NCBI GenBank assembly: GCA_041655035.1
Contig: JBAZCN010000155.1
Span: 1-7,684 of the forward strand
DNA: 7,684 nt
Direction of reading: 5' to 3'
Origin: NAT127 sp041655035
Lineage (GTDB): Bacteria > Pseudomonadota > Gammaproteobacteria > Pseudomonadales > Porticoccaceae
Within the stretch, counting starts at the first letter, position 1; each line of letters begins with the position of its first letter. Of the stretch, positions 1 to 6,063 are shown in pieces. Made by a program: the position numbers and the translations under genes. The notes under the pieces were generated by a model. That model worked only from the letters and a program-made list of their open reading frames with translations, ran no database searches and was not told where the DNA came from.

Positions 1-1351
1 CTGCCTGAACCCCTATCTCACCATCGGCGAGCAGTTGATCGAACCGCTGCTCTACCATCGCGGCGTCGACCGCGCCGCGGCAAAAAAACAGGCTGTCGCC
101 ATGCTCGACGAGGTGGGCATCCAGAACCCCGAACGGCGCTACGACAGCTATCCCCATGAACTCTCCGGCGGCATGCGCCAGCGGGTGATGATCGCCATGG
201 CGCTCATTGCCGAACCGAAGCTGATCATCTGCGACGAGCCCACCACCGCTCTCGATGTCACCATCCAGGCGCAGATACTCAAACTGATCCGCGATCTGCA
301 GCACAAGCGCCAGGTGGCGGTGATCTTCATCACCCACGATCTCGCCGTGGTGTCGGAGGTGGCGGATCAGGTGCTGGTGATGAACGCCGGCAAAATGGTG
401 GAGCGCGGCGCCACTGCGGAACTCTTCGCCAACCCCGGGGAGGACTATACCCGCAAGCTGATCGCCGCCATTCCCAAGGGCGCCAAAACCCCTGGAGAGT
501 CCCATGGGGGAGCCGATTCGAAGGAAAGCCCGCTGGTGGGGGTGGACAACCTGTGCACCTGGTTCCGGGATTACTCCATCGGCCTGTTCAGCTCCGCCGC
601 CCACAAGACCGAGCGCCACATCAAGGCGGTCAACGACGTTTCCCTGCGCATCAACCGCCACCAGATTCTCGGCGTGGTGGGCGAATCCGGCTCCGGCAAG
701 TCCACCCTGGGACGCTCCATCCTCGGCCTGGTGCCGGTAACGTCCGGGCAGATTCATTACTCAGGGCAGGACATCACCCGTCTCTCGCCAAGGGCCATGA
801 AACCCCTGCGCCGCAAGATGCAGATGATCTTCCAGGATCCCTACGCCTCCCTCAACCCGCGCATGACCATTTTCGAGACCTTGGCGGAACCGCTGCTGGT
901 GCACGGTCTCGCCAACCGCAAGACGGTCACCGCCCAGGTGCTGGCGCTGATGGACGACGTCGGCCTGGCGCGCACCTATATCCGCAAATACCCTCACGAA
1001 TTCTCCGGCGGCCAGCGCCAGCGCATTGCCATCGGCCGGGCGATCGCCACCAAGCCGGAATTTATCGTCGCCGACGAACCGGTATCGGCGCTCGACGTCA
1101 CCATCCAGGCGCAGATTCTGGACCTGATCCTGGAACTGGTGGACAAGCACAACCTGACCATGATGTTCATTTCCCACGACCTCGCGGTAGTGCGCTATAT
1201 CGCCGACCGGGTGCTGGTGCTGCACCATGGCGAAGTGGTGGAGCAGGGAATAACCGGCGAGCTGTGGGCTGCGCCCCAGGCGGCGTATACGAAGAAACTG
1301 CTGGCGGCGATTCCGACATTCGACAAGGTCAAGGAACTGTCAGTCGGCTGA
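1..1351 (+). CDS. Double-domain ABC transporter ATPase, peptide/nickel family (YejF/GsiA/Dpp-type), 5' truncated
   Basis: ATP-hydrolysing subunit of an inner-membrane importer for oligopeptides or similar solutes, with two ATPase domains fused in one chain. The frame is open from base 2 (CLNPYLTIGEQ...) and the gene starts left of the window; 449 residues are visible. The first domain has lost its Walker A but keeps signature LSGGMRQR (visible residues 54-61), Walker B LIICDEPT (74-81) and H-loop ITHD (110-113). The second is complete: Walker A GESGSGKS (227-234), Q-loop FQDPYASLNPR (Q278), signature FSGGQRQR (334-341), Walker B FIVADEP (D358/E359) and H-loop ISHD (390-393). Each domain ends in the YT(R/K)KL-AAIP motif of the oligopeptide/dipeptide subfamily. 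YejF-like proteins are about 530 residues, so roughly 80 are missing here. Permease and binding-protein genes are expected just upstream, outside the window. The substrate cannot be told from this subunit. The TTG at 35 is not a real start, because conserved sequence precedes it. Confidence 0.95.
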   Translation, partial: CLNPYLTIGEQLIEPLLYHRGVDRAAAKKQAVAMLDEVGIQNPERRYDSYPHELSGGMRQRVMIAMALIAEPKLIICDEPTTALDVTIQAQILKLIRDLQHKRQVAVIFITHDLAVVSEVADQVLVMNAGKMVERGATAELFANPGEDYTRKLIAAIPKGAKTPGESHGGADSKESPLVGVDNLCTWFRDYSIGLFSSAAHKTERHIKAVNDVSLRINRHQILGVVGESGSGKSTLGRSILGLVPVTSGQIHYSGQDITRLSPRAMKPLRRKMQMIFQDPYASLNPRMTIFETLAEPLLVHGLANRKTVTAQVLALMDDVGLARTYIRKYPHEFSGGQRQRIAIGRAIATKPEFIVADEPVSALDVTIQAQILDLILELVDKHNLTMMFISHDLAVVRYIADRVLVLHHGEVVEQGITGELWAAPQAAYTKKLLAAIPTFDKVKELSVG

Positions 1352-1363
1352 GCCCATATCGTC

Positions 1364-1412
1364 CGGATTGCGGTCGTTATATGCCAGTCGACCACTGATA
1401 TCCGGCAATCCG
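1364..1412. repeat. Nested inverted repeat downstream of the ABC ATPase gene
   Basis: Outer arms CGGATTGC (1364-1371) and GCAATCCG (1405-1412) are perfect 8-base complements. Directly inside, GGTCG (1372-1376) pairs with CGACC (1389-1393), giving a second stem with an 11-base bulge on the right side. It starts 12 bases after the ABC ATPase stop codon. No clear T-tract follows on either strand, so it may protect or end the mRNA without being a classical intrinsic terminator. The function is inferred; the repeat itself is read directly. Confidence 0.5.
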
Positions 1413-1438
1413 CTTTCTCCCCCTGGGCAGAGGACAGC

Positions 1439-1465
1439 CCGTCGGCCTGACGGCATTCATTATTC
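1439..1465 (+). terminator. Weak candidate terminator between convergent genes
   Basis: CCGTC (1439-1443) and GACGG (1449-1453) form a 5-base stem with a 5-base loop, followed by a modestly T-rich stretch, CATTCATTATTC. It lies between the convergent ABC ATPase and DUF4345-like genes, where a terminator is expected. The stem is short and the T-tract is interrupted, so this is a weak call. Confidence 0.3.
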
Positions 1466-1862
1466 ACAGCCTCTTCGCAGACCCGAGGTAGCGATAGAGA
1501 ATAGCCGCGCCAATAATGGTAATCAGCGTATCCAGGATGAAGGCGATCATCGGCATCGAGGTTGGGTCGGAGAAGAACCCGGCTGCGGCAATGCCGCGAC
1601 CCACGCTGACACAGGCCATATAGAGGGTGAGAAAACGCAGGGCCTCGACGGCTCGCCCGACGCTGACGGCGCCCCACAGGCAATACAGCCCCATGGCCAG
1701 ACCCTGCATGCCGAAGCCGACGATAAAGCTGCCTTTGCCCTCCGGCGCTACCGCGGCCAGCCCGGTGCGTGCTATGACTGCATCCATGTCGCCAAGGTAG
1801 GGAAGCATGACCGCGAAGGTGAGCAGAGCCATGGCGCCGTTCCAGATTCTGATGGCTAACAT
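1464..1862 (-). CDS. Small integral membrane protein, DUF4345-like
   Basis: Hypothetical 132-residue inner-membrane protein. Four hydrophobic segments are visible at about residues 5-22, 46-68, 74-96 and 103-125, with charged or polar residues between them. The C-terminal half has the pattern of DUF4345 proteins: a G-x-Y-(C/L)-x-W segment, an SVGR motif (86-89) at the end of the third helix, a small polar loop (FFSDPTSMP) and a last helix with an acidic residue (D111). This assignment is by eye and less certain than the membrane prediction. The ATG at 1862 is supported by an AAGGA Shine-Dalgarno sequence 5-6 bases upstream (1869-1874 on the plus strand). The gene is transcribed alone, convergent with the ABC ATPase and divergent from rlmA. 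Its role is unknown. Confidence 0.8.
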   Translation of the reverse strand: MLAIRIWNGAMALLTFAVMLPYLGDMDAVIARTGLAAVAPEGKGSFIVGFGMQGLAMGLYCLWGAVSVGRAVEALRFLTLYMACVSVGRGIAAAGFFSDPTSMPMIAFILDTLITIIGAAILYRYLGSAKRL

Positions 1863-1892
1863 TTTTATTCCTTATCGGTGTTCTGTAGCGGG

Positions 1893-1924
1893 TGGAAGAC
1901 CTCGCTTCGCTCGCAACGACATGC
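1893..1924. repeat. Dispersed intergenic repeat-like element (GTCGTTGCGAGCGAAGCGAGG type)
   Basis: Read on the minus strand, this stretch closely resembles the widespread bacterial intergenic element whose core is GTCATTGCGAGCGAAGCGAGG..., found in many copies near gene ends in diverse genomes. Here the core reads GTCGTTGCGAGCGAAGCGAG and is followed by GTCTTCC. It is the only copy I see in the window, so the repeat status rests on recalled resemblance rather than on a second copy. It would lie in the 5' leader of the DUF4345-like gene if transcription starts at the -10 box near 1963. Confidence 0.45.
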
Positions 1925-1962
1925 CCCGCATTCAAGGCGACAAACAGCAGCGACTTTGCGCG

Positions 1963-1984
1963 ATTATATTTACTTAACTGTCAA
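1963..1984 (-). promoter_or_regulatory. Consensus -10 box (TATAAT) with nearby TTGACA, upstream of the DUF4345-like gene
   Basis: On the minus strand a perfect TATAAT (plus-strand 1963-1968) lies in an A/T-rich patch, and a perfect TTGACA (plus-strand 1979-1984) lies upstream of it. The gap is only 10 bases, too short for a standard sigma-70 pair, so at most one hexamer can act in its usual role. Transcription from the -10 box would give a leader of about 95 bases to the ATG at 1862. The hexamers are seen; promoter activity is inferred. Confidence 0.4.
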
Positions 1985-2124
1985 GATATCTCGACCGAAG
2001 GACTATAGACGTTCTTATCGGACAAAACAATTATGCCGAAGGCCTGCAACTGGAGGTTAAGATATCGGCGCCCCTGATCAGCAACAGACCGGTTTGCATC
2101 CACCATGGCAGTTTCCATACCCTT

Positions 2125-2985
2125 ATGAGCATTATTCCTTTCCGCGCCCTCGCCTGCCCCCTGGATGGCGGGCCGCTGGATCGCCAGGGCGCCACCTGGC
2201 GCTGCGCCGCCGGTCACAGTTTCGATATCGCCCGCGAGGGCTATACCCACCTGTTGCCGGTGCAGTACAAACGCTCCCGCGATCCCGGCGACAGCAAGGC
2301 AATGGTTGCGGCGCGGCGAAGCTTTCTCAATGAGGGTTTTTACCAGCCAGTCGCCGCTGCGGTAAGCAAGGCGGTAATGGCGGATCTGCCGCCCGACGCG
2401 ATCGCCAGTTGCCTCGATGCGGGCTGCGGCGAGGGTTATTACCTGCGCCAGCTGGCTGCGGCGTGCGGTGACAGACAGACAATGGCGCTGCTCGGGCTGG
2501 ATATCTCGAAATGGGCGGTTCTTTCCGCTGCCAGGCAGGACAAACGCGTGAACTGGGTGGTGGGCAGCAACGCCGGCCTGCCAGTGCTGCCGGGCACCAT
2601 CGATCGGCTGCTGTGTATTTTCGGTTTTCCCGTCCATGCCGAATTTGCCCGCGCACTGAAACCCGGCGGCCAGCTTCTACAGGTGGACGCCGGGCCAGAC
2701 CATCTGCGGGAATTGCGCGAAGTGGTCTACACCGCCCTGAAACCGGAACGCCCTGCCCGCACGGGGCCACCGGACGGCTTCACCAGCCTGTCCACGGAAA
2801 CCGTTCGCTATCCCCTGAAGCTGACCGGCGCAGACCAGATTGCCGACCTGCTGGCGATGACGCCCCATCTCTATCGAGCCAGCGCAGAGGGCCGCGCCAG
2901 GGCAGCGGCGCTGACCGCGCTATCGGTCACTGTGGATGTGCGCCTTACCCGTTTCCGGCGCGACGCTACAGCCGCTGCCGGTTGA
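2125..2985 (+). CDS. rlmA: 23S rRNA (guanine-N1)-methyltransferase RlmA
   Basis: RlmA(I) enzymes methylate N1 of G745 in helix 35 of 23S rRNA using S-adenosylmethionine. At 286 residues this is slightly longer than E. coli RlmA (about 270). The N-terminal zinc-binding module reads ACPLDGGPL...WRCAAGHSFDIAREGY and is followed by the family signature LLPVQYKRSRDPGDS (43-57). The methyltransferase core has motif I LDAGCGEGYY (97-106), the SAM-ribose acidic residue in GLDISK (D126) and the post-motif LKPGG (178-182). One expected zinc ligand differs: C11, C27 and H31 are present, but the second cysteine of CPxC is D14. The chosen ATG at 2125 gives the right N-terminus, although no clear Shine-Dalgarno sequence precedes it. 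The gene stands alone on the plus strand, and its last 20 bases overlap the DUF2959 gene tail-to-tail. Confidence 0.95.
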   Translation: MSIIPFRALACPLDGGPLDRQGATWRCAAGHSFDIAREGYTHLLPVQYKRSRDPGDSKAMVAARRSFLNEGFYQPVAAAVSKAVMADLPPDAIASCLDAGCGEGYYLRQLAAACGDRQTMALLGLDISKWAVLSAARQDKRVNWVVGSNAGLPVLPGTIDRLLCIFGFPVHAEFARALKPGGQLLQVDAGPDHLRELREVVYTALKPERPARTGPPDGFTSLSTETVRYPLKLTGADQIADLLAMTPHLYRASAEGRARAAALTALSVTVDVRLTRFRRDATAAAG

Positions 2986-3616
2986 ATTCCGCGATAAAGC
3001 GGTCCGAGGCGGCGATGGCCTCCTCCATGTCGTGGATAAGGCGATTGATATCATTGCTGATGGTGCCGAACTCATTCTGCAAGGCGGTTATCGCCTGGGC
3101 ATTGAGGTTATGCTTCAGGTACAGGGTATTGTCCCTCAGGGTGTTGAGCACAGGCGCCAGGGATTGTTCTGCTTTTTTCATGATGGCAAGCAGCTCTTTG
3201 TAGCGCTTGCGGGTGTCATCGAGCTGGCCCTTGCTTTGCCGGCGCAGGCTGTCGCTGGTGTACAGGCGAAGCTCGTCTTCCCACTCGTCAAAGAGTGCCT
3301 TCGACACGGACTCCACCGCCTTGATCCGATTGCGGATACGGCCAGCGGCTTTTTCACTGGCTTGGTATTCCGCATTCAACCGTTTGTAGGCTTCCTCGAG
3401 TTCGCCGCCGCGGAAGTTCACCGTGTACTGGAACTGCTCCAACGCCGTGCGGAACTGCTTCTGGCCATCAACCTGGGCGTCCTTGACGTCTTCGATGCGA
3501 TCGACGAAGAGATCGCGCTTGTGGATGCCGCCCTTTTCGAGGGCATTGTAATAGGCGGACTGACAGGCCGTGAGCAGCAGGACAAGCAGCAGAGCTGCAC
3601 TGGGGACACGTGGCAT
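2966..3616 (-). CDS. DUF2959 family lipoprotein
   Basis: Predicted lipoprotein of 216 residues with a short signal peptide and the lipobox LTAC, putting the lipidated cysteine at residue 18. Q19 at +2 suggests the outer membrane. The start of the mature part, CQSAYYNALEKGGIHKRD, and the internal motifs FDEWEDEL (109-116) and LYLKHNLNAQAI (165-176) match the DUF2959 family, whose function is unknown. The mature chain is almost entirely charged helix, probably coiled coil, at about residues 40-110 and 120-215. The length is normal for the family. The ATG at 3616 is supported by a strong GAGGAG ribosome-binding site 5 bases upstream. It lies 122 bases downstream of the CMD-family gene on the same strand, and its 3' end overlaps rlmA by 20 bases. 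No terminator separates the two convergent genes. Confidence 0.92.
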   Translation of the reverse strand: MPRVPSAALLLVLLLTACQSAYYNALEKGGIHKRDLFVDRIEDVKDAQVDGQKQFRTALEQFQYTVNFRGGELEEAYKRLNAEYQASEKAAGRIRNRIKAVESVSKALFDEWEDELRLYTSDSLRRQSKGQLDDTRKRYKELLAIMKKAEQSLAPVLNTLRDNTLYLKHNLNAQAITALQNEFGTISNDINRLIHDMEEAIAASDRFIAEFNRQRL

Positions 3617-3738
3617 GGAAGCTCCTCGAGCGCGGTCAAGCGGTTGCAGCTACCTTACCACGCCTGTCGCGTTTGTCATCCGCCCCGCTGGGGCCCGGCG
3701 CTCTCGCCCTAGCGATTTCGTCCGACCGCTCGCCTCCC

Positions 3739-4368
3739 TTAGTGTGACTGTATATCAGCCACATTCATCAGCATCACCGAGCTGGTATACATGCCCATGA
3801 CGGCAATCAGATCGACTATTTCCGGTTCGCCGAGGTGTTCTTTCAAACTGGCAAAGGTATCGTCCTTAACCCTATGGGTATTTAACAGCTCTGTCGCGAA
3901 ATCATGGACCGCCGCCTGGGCCTCATTCATGCCCGGGGGGCGTTCGCCGGCGGCGATGGCATCGAGCATGGCCTGGGTCAGCCCGGCCTCGATGGCCGCC
4001 GGAGCGTGACCTTTTGACAGCGTTGCATTTTGCCATTTCCCGGCAACCAGCATTATCGTCAGTTCCATCAGCTCCTTTGATAAGGCGGGCTGGCGATCCG
4101 GGGTGCCCATCATGACCGCCATCGCCATTTGCAGTTGTGCCTGCTGCAAGCCGGGGTTGCGCAGCATCAGGGCATCAAAGCCATTGGGGTTCCAGGTGCC
4201 TCCCTCCAGCGCCCGCTTGATGCCGGGCAGGGCTTTTTGCTCGTCCGTGAGCATATCTTCAGTGATCGGAACGAAGCGGGGACGGGCAGTGTCCGCGCTT
4301 GCGGTCAGCGCCGCTGAAGAAATCGTCAGTGCGCAGACAGCGCCCATAATCCACTTGTTGCTTGCCAT
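3739..4368 (-). CDS. Exported carboxymuconolactone decarboxylase (CMD/AhpD-like) family protein
   Basis: A 209-residue protein with a Sec-type signal peptide (MASNKWIM..., hydrophobic core about 7-22, likely cleavage after ASA at residue 25), so probably periplasmic. The mature part (about 55-200) has the all-helical CMD fold pattern: NGFDALMLRNPGL, then SKELMELTIMLVAGKW...KGHAPAAIEAGLTQAMLDAI, resembling CMD proteins with a single conserved histidine (H121). The AhpD peroxidase CxxC is absent and the mature chain has no cysteine, so AhpD-type disulfide chemistry is excluded. The true reaction is unknown. The ATG at 4368 has a GAAGG ribosome-binding site 8 bases upstream. The gene lies 193 bases downstream of bioA and upstream of the DUF2959 gene, all on the minus strand. 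Exported CMD-like proteins are common in marine gammaproteobacteria, often annotated only by family. Confidence 0.85.
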   Translation of the reverse strand: MASNKWIMGAVCALTISSAALTASADTARPRFVPITEDMLTDEQKALPGIKRALEGGTWNPNGFDALMLRNPGLQQAQLQMAMAVMMGTPDRQPALSKELMELTIMLVAGKWQNATLSKGHAPAAIEAGLTQAMLDAIAAGERPPGMNEAQAAVHDFATELLNTHRVKDDTFASLKEHLGEPEIVDLIAVMGMYTSSVMLMNVADIQSH

Positions 4369-4561
4369 GTTGTTTGCCTTCGGGGGTTATTATGTCAGAC
4401 AGTGGCGAGCCCAGGCGGAACTGACAGCGGCCCGGGCGCTACATCAAGGCCAGGAGCATAGTGCGATTGCGAGCTTTAGCCCATGGACTTTCATCGCGCT
4501 TTACTACACATTTTTTACAGGCGCACTTCAATCCTGCCTTCGCCTTGTCGACAACCGTTCG

Positions 4562-5914
4562 TCAGTCGCGGGTAGCCAGTTGAATGCCTTCCCAGGCGAC
4601 ACTGGCCAGGTGATCGATCTGGTCCGGGGTGATCACATACGGGGGCATGAAATACACCACGCTGCCCAGCGGCCGCAGCAGGGCTTCATTCTTCAGGGCG
4701 TGCTGGTAGACGCGAATGCCGCGCCGCTCCTGCCAGGGATAAGGCGTGCGGGCGGGCTTGTCGCGGACCAGTTCCACGGCCAGCACCATGCCGGTCTGGC
4801 GCACTTCGGCGACATGGGGGTGATCGGCAAAGTGCGCGGTCGCCTTCGCCATATGGGCGGCCAGGGACTTGTTGGCTGCGATCACATCGTTGTGCTCGAA
4901 CAGGTCCAGGGTCGCCAGCGCGGCGGCGCAGGCGAGCGGATTGCCGGTATAGCTGTGGGAGTGCAGGAAGGCACGCATAGCGGCGTAGTCGTCGTAGAAC
5001 GCCCCGTACACATCGTCGGTGGTCAGGCATACCGACATCGGCAGGTAGCCACCGGTCAGCGCTTTTGACAAGCACAGAAAATCCGGGCTGATACCGGCCT
5101 GCTCGCAGGCGAACAGGCTGCCGGTGCGGCCAAAGCCGACAGCGATTTCGTCGTGGATCAGGTGCACGCCGTAACGGTCGCAGGCCTCTCGCAGCAGCTT
5201 GAGATAGATCGGGTGGTACATGCGCATCCCCCCGGCGCACTGGATCAGCGGCTCGACGATCACCGCGGCGACCTCCCCGTGATTGTCCGCCAGCGCCCTT
5301 TCCATATGCTCGAACATGATGCGGCTGTGCTCCTCCCAACTGCTGCCGGGCTCGCGCTCGTAGCAGTCGGGCGAAGGAACGGTAATGACGTCCATCAGCA
5401 GCGGTTCGTAGGTTTGCTTGTAAAGCGCGACGTCGCCCACCGCCAGCGCCGCGAGGGTTTCACCGTGATAGCTGTTGGACAGGGTGATAAAGCGCTTCTT
5501 GTCCGGTTTGCCGCTGTTGAGCCAGTAATGGAAGCTCATCTTCAGCGCCACTTCGACGCAGGACGAACCGTTGTCGGCATAGAAACAACGGGTGAGCGGC
5601 GCCGGGGTCATCGCGACCAGCCGCTCGGACAGCTCGATCACCGGCTGATGGCTGAAGCCCGCCAGGATGACATGTTCGAGGGTGTCGAGTTGATCCTTCA
5701 CCTTCTGGTTGATGTAGGGATTGGCATGGCCGAAGATGTTGACCCACCAGGAGCTCACGGCATCGAGGTAGCGGTTGCCCTCGAAGTCGTACAGCCATAC
5801 GCCCTCCCCGCGCCGTATCGGCACGATCGGCATCTGCTCGTGGTCTTTCATCTGGGTGCAAGGATGCCAGAGTACGGCGATATCGCGCTGCATCCACTGA
5901 TCGTTCAAGCCCAT
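4562..5914 (-). CDS. bioA: Adenosylmethionine--8-amino-7-oxononanoate aminotransferase BioA
   Basis: BioA is a cytosolic PLP enzyme that transfers the amino group of S-adenosylmethionine to 7-keto-8-aminopelargonate, giving 7,8-diaminopelargonate in biotin synthesis. At 450 residues it is slightly longer than E. coli BioA (429). Diagnostic motifs are all present: WHPCTQMKDH (16-25), SSWWVNIFGH (54-63), the PLP-phosphate loop ADNGSSCVEVALK (113-125), YHGET (149-153), DEIAVGFGRTG with PLP-ring Asp255, CLSKALTGGY with Schiff-base Lys284, HSHSYTGNPLACAAA (318-332) and LLRPLGSVVYFMPPY (412-426). The start at 5914 is supported by a strong GGGGAGG ribosome-binding site 5 bases upstream. No other bio gene is in the window, so this is a stand-alone bioA. 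The 193 bases after its stop hold a TTGTCGACAA palindrome (4545-4554) but no recognisable terminator. Upstream lies an operator-like inverted repeat. Confidence 0.97.
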   Translation of the reverse strand: MGLNDQWMQRDIAVLWHPCTQMKDHEQMPIVPIRRGEGVWLYDFEGNRYLDAVSSWWVNIFGHANPYINQKVKDQLDTLEHVILAGFSHQPVIELSERLVAMTPAPLTRCFYADNGSSCVEVALKMSFHYWLNSGKPDKKRFITLSNSYHGETLAALAVGDVALYKQTYEPLLMDVITVPSPDCYEREPGSSWEEHSRIMFEHMERALADNHGEVAAVIVEPLIQCAGGMRMYHPIYLKLLREACDRYGVHLIHDEIAVGFGRTGSLFACEQAGISPDFLCLSKALTGGYLPMSVCLTTDDVYGAFYDDYAAMRAFLHSHSYTGNPLACAAALATLDLFEHNDVIAANKSLAAHMAKATAHFADHPHVAEVRQTGMVLAVELVRDKPARTPYPWQERRGIRVYQHALKNEALLRPLGSVVYFMPPYVITPDQIDHLASVAWEGIQLATRD

Positions 5915-5930
5915 GTTCGCCTCCCCGGAT

Positions 5931-5951
5931 TACAATGACCGGGGGATTGTA
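5931..5951. promoter_or_regulatory. Inverted repeat TACAAT-N9-ATTGTA upstream of bioA, possible promoter/operator
   Basis: TACAAT (5931-5936) and ATTGTA (5946-5951) are perfect 6-base inverted repeats 9 bases apart, 17-37 bases upstream of the bioA start. On the minus strand the distal arm reads TACAAT, a five-of-six match to the sigma-70 -10 box, and would place the transcript start near 5939 with a leader of about 25 bases. No good -35 is visible. The proximal arm overlaps TTGTAATCC (minus strand, 5927-5935), an 8/9 match to one half of the BirA biotin-repressor site, but the partner half-site is poor. Operator function is inferred. Confidence 0.35.
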
Positions 5952-6007
5952 CATGACCAACAGCCCGCCCGCCGATGCGACCGGGCCGCCAAGAGTGGGT
6001 ACAGAGC

Positions 6008-6040
6008 CTGCCCGGCGAGCGCAACGAATGCCTCGGGCAG
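6008..6040. repeat. Inverted repeat (hairpin) in the bioA/DUF1653 intergenic region
   Basis: CTGCCCG (6008-6014) and CGGGCAG (6034-6040) are perfect 7-base complementary arms with a 19-base loop. It lies upstream of both divergent genes and has no T-tract on either side, so it is not an obvious terminator. Its function is unknown. Confidence 0.4.
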
Positions 6041-6063
6041 CGCGTGTCTCGAACCGGACAGCG

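Noticed and set aside
1195..1935. Minus-strand open frame of 246 codons spanning the ABC ATPase end and the DUF4345-like gene
   Set aside because: It overlaps two supported genes in other frames and its translation is Arg/Ser/His-rich without recognisable domains.
2033..2077. 14-codon open frame (MPKACNWRLRYRRP) upstream of rlmA as a possible leader peptide
   Set aside because: No ribosome-binding site, no regulatory codon run and no attenuator-like hairpins.
1981..2637. Minus-strand open frame of 218 codons opposite rlmA
   Set aside because: It is a shadow of rlmA, which matches its family along its full length on the plus strand.
3652..3679. Minus-strand ATGACA ... TAAGGT as a promoter for the DUF2959 gene
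   Set aside because: The -35-like box is good and the spacing is 16, but the -10-like box matches only 3 of 6 positions, which is too weak to annotate.
3682..3694. GCCCC-GCT-GGGGC hairpin as terminator for the CMD gene
   Set aside because: The 5-base stem has a 3-base loop and no T-tract on either side, so it does not qualify as an intrinsic terminator.
4480..4575. Short open frame of about 30 codons between the CMD and bioA genes
   Set aside because: No convincing ribosome-binding site or protein pattern, and it runs into the end of bioA on the opposite strand.
4103..5068. Long plus-strand open frame of 321 codons opposite the CMD and bioA genes
   Set aside because: It runs antisense across two well-recognised genes and the gap between them, shows no family resemblance, and is explained by high GC and codon bias of the true genes.
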